Source: an uncultured Oscillibacter sp.
GTDB taxonomy: Bacteria; Bacillota; Clostridia; Oscillospirales; Oscillospiraceae
Assembly (NCBI RefSeq): GCF_910579365.1
Contig: NZ_CAJTUX010000032.1
Span: 1-30,573, forward strand
DNA: 30,573 nucleotides
Reading direction: 5' to 3'
The notes beneath the pieces are model-generated. The model did no database searches. It was not told the DNA's origin and saw nothing but the letters and a program-made list of their open reading frames with translations. The position numbers and the translations under genes were made by a program. Below, in pieces: positions 29,411-30,573 of the stretch. The stretch's first letter is position 1, and each line of letters starts with the position of its first letter.

Positions 29411-30287
29411 CGCCGGGAAGCGGGTGGACGCCTGGCTTCCCAGCCAGGTGGAGGGGCTGACCCGCTCCGCCGCCCAGCGCCTTCTGGAGGAGGGCCGGGT
29501 CACTCTGAACGGAAGGCCCGTGGCGAAGAACCACCGTCTCGCCGGGGGAGAGGCCCTGTCCGTCTCCCTGCCGGACCCGGAGCCCATGGACGCCCTTCCG
29601 CAGGACATCCCCCTGGACGTGGTCTACGAGGACGCCGACGTCATCGTGGTCAACAAGCCCAAGGGGCTGGTGGTCCACCCCGCCCCCGGCCACCCGGACG
29701 GGACCCTGGTCAACGCCCTGCTCTACCACTGCGGCGGCAGTCTCTCCGGCGTGGGCGGAGCGCTGCGCCCCGGCATTGTCCACCGCATCGACCGGGACAC
29801 CTCCGGGCTCATCATCGCCGCCAAGAACGATTTTGCCCATCAGGCCCTGGCGTCCCAGCTCCAGGACCACAGCCTCGCCCGAACCTATGAGTGCATCGTC
29901 ACCGGCAATCTCCGGGAGGACGCGGGAACCGTGGACGCGCCCATAGGCCGCCATCCCACAGACCGGAAGAAGATGTCCGTGGTCGCCGGCGGCCGTCCCG
30001 CCGTCACCCATTGGGAGGTGCTGGAGCGCTTTCCCGGCTTCTGCCGCCTCCGCTGCCGTCTGGAGACCGGGCGGACCCATCAGATCCGGGTCCACATGGC
30101 CCGCCTGGGCCACCCCATCCTGGGCGACGCCGTCTATGGCAAGGCCGTTCCCGGCCTTCAGGGACAGTGTCTCCACGCCTCCGCTCTGCGCTTCCTCCAC
30201 CCCCGGACCGGGGAGCCGGTGGAGCTTCGCTGCCCTCTGCCGGAGGAATTTCAGCGCCAACTCCGGAAGCTGGCGGGACGGACCTGA
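29376..30287 (+). CDS. RluA/RluD-family 23S rRNA pseudouridine synthase
   Basis: This enzyme isomerises uridine to pseudouridine in RNA, most likely in 23S rRNA (RluD type, as lspA-rluD is a common pairing in Firmicutes). The 303-residue protein has an S4 RNA-binding domain (about 15-75; RVDAWLPSQVEGLTRSAAQ and VTLNGRPV). The catalytic domain follows with VVNKPKGLVVHP (91-102) and HRIDRDTSGL (136-145), where D139 is the catalytic aspartate. The later GRTHQIRVHMARLGHPILGD segment is also a family mark. I use the ATG at 29376, which has AGAGGGAG upstream, and not the ATG at 29346. The exact uridine target cannot be told from the sequence. Confidence 0.93.
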   Translation: METLTLHPTEPDAGKRVDAWLPSQVEGLTRSAAQRLLEEGRVTLNGRPVAKNHRLAGGEALSVSLPDPEPMDALPQDIPLDVVYEDADVIVVNKPKGLVVHPAPGHPDGTLVNALLYHCGGSLSGVGGALRPGIVHRIDRDTSGLIIAAKNDFAHQALASQLQDHSLARTYECIVTGNLREDAGTVDAPIGRHPTDRKKMSVVAGGRPAVTHWEVLERFPGFCRLRCRLETGRTHQIRVHMARLGHPILGDAVYGKAVPGLQGQCLHASALRFLHPRTGEPVELRCPLPEEFQRQLRKLAGRT

Positions 30288-30315
30288 CGCCGCCCCGCCA
30301 GCCCGGAAAATTTTT
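30269..30315 (+). terminator. Likely terminator at the end of the rluD-type gene
   Basis: GCTGGCGGG (30269-30277) pairs perfectly with CCCGCCAGC (30294-30302), spanning the stop codon. CCGGAAAATTTTT follows. The large loop and the 8-base gap before the T-run make it less certain. Confidence 0.5.
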
Positions 30316-30338
30316 CATAAAAAAATCGGGAAAATGTC

Positions 30339-30367
30339 TTGACAAAATGGGTTTCTTTTCGTATACT
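30339..30367 (+). promoter_or_regulatory. Promoter of the tRNA cluster
   Basis: TTGACA (30339-30344), a 17-base spacer and TATACT (30362-30367), a near-consensus sigma-A promoter ending 31 bases before the first tRNA. Confidence 0.9.
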
Positions 30368-30398
30368 AATCAATGCCGTCTGACGTAGGCGGCGACCC

Positions 30399-30475
30399 GG
30401 GAGCATAGCTCAGCTGGTTAGAGCATCTGCCTTACAAGCAGGGGGTCACTGGTTCGAGTCCAGTTGTTCCCACCA
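30399..30475 (+). tRNA. tRNA-Val (anticodon TAC)
   Basis: The 77-base gene folds as a standard cloverleaf. The acceptor arms are GGGAGCA (30399-30405) and TGTTCCC (30465-30471), with discriminator A and an encoded CCA (30473-30475). The D-arm is AGCTCAGCTGGTTAGAGC, the anticodon loop CTTACAA reads TAC, and the T-arm contains GGTTCGAGTCC. The TAC anticodon reads GUA and related Val codons. It is the first gene of a tRNA cluster. Confidence 0.97.
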
Positions 30476-30520
30476 GCTTTTTTAAAAGGCGTTCCCCGGT
30501 ATTTCTCCACGTTTGCAGAT

Positions 30521-30573
30521 GGCCCGGTAGTTCAGTTGGTTAGAACGCTAGCCTGTCACGCTAGAGGTCGACG
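30521..30573 (+). tRNA. tRNA-Asp (anticodon GTC), truncated by the right edge
   Basis: The gene begins GGCCCGG at 30521, with D-arm AGTTCAGTTGGTTAGAAC and anticodon loop CTGTCAC reading GTC (Asp). The window ends in the variable/T-arm region, so the 3' part, including the CCA end, is outside. It follows tRNA-Val by 45 bases and probably shares its promoter. Confidence 0.94.

Noticed and set aside
1..30573. Insertion sequences, phage genes, toxin-antitoxin or defence genes
   Set aside because: No transposase, integrase, recombinase or defence-type protein was seen in any frame, and base composition looks even across the coding regions.

Overview
The window is GC-rich (clearly above 60 percent by eye), gene-dense chromosomal DNA. 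It suggests a motile, anaerobic, low-G+C-lineage but high-GC member of the Firmicutes class Clostridia, most likely an Oscillospiraceae-type gut bacterium (Oscillibacter/Flavonifractor-like). The reasons are the Bacillus/Clostridium fla-operon gene order, the ctsR-mcsA-clpC heat-shock operon with CtsR boxes, strong AGGAGG-type ribosome sites with TTG and GTG starts, formyltetrahydrofolate synthetase beside a formate-family channel, and a small 2[4Fe-4S] ferredoxin. The genus is inference. No insertion sequence, phage gene or CRISPR array was seen.

Layout. Positions 1-9805 (minus strand) hold one early flagellar operon: flgB-flgC-fliE-fliF-fliG-fliH-fliI-fliJ-fliK-flgD-(flagellar operon protein)-flgE, with flgE running off the left edge. 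It builds the MS ring and rotor face, the export ATPase complex, the proximal rod and the hook. Several of its gaps hold strong GC hairpins. Positions 9806-10451 are a 646-base divergent control region with a sigma-A-type promoter facing each way and two adjacent perfect dyads. Positions 10452-15474 (plus strand) hold three genes chained by ATGA overlaps: a REC/HD-GYP/PAS-like/GGDEF protein, a lone HPt protein and a membrane hybrid histidine kinase with two receiver domains. Together they can form a complete four-step phosphorelay ending in a protein with both cyclic-di-GMP-making and cyclic-di-GMP-degrading domains. Its position back to back with the flagellar operon suggests a motile/sessile switch, and this is the most interesting system in the window.

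Positions 15475-18860 hold a perfect bidirectional terminator, a small unknown gene (minus), fhs and a formate/nitrite-family channel. Positions 18853-20666 (minus) hold a PadR repressor with two membrane proteins, driven by a perfect TTGACA-17-TATAAT promoter that lies inside a nested 39-base dyad. Positions 20744-23795 (plus) hold mutY (apparently leaderless), a Cys-rich small protein, tdk and a PflX-type radical SAM gene. A cluster of hairpins ends in a 24-base-pair bidirectional terminator shared with a small ferredoxin gene (minus).

Positions 24318-27962 hold the class III heat-shock operon ctsR-mcsA-clpC with two CtsR operators flanking the promoter; mcsB is missing from its usual place. 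Positions 27985-30573 hold a proline-rich membrane protein (minus), lspA and an RluD-type pseudouridine synthase (plus), then a tRNA-Val(TAC) and the start of a tRNA-Asp(GTC).
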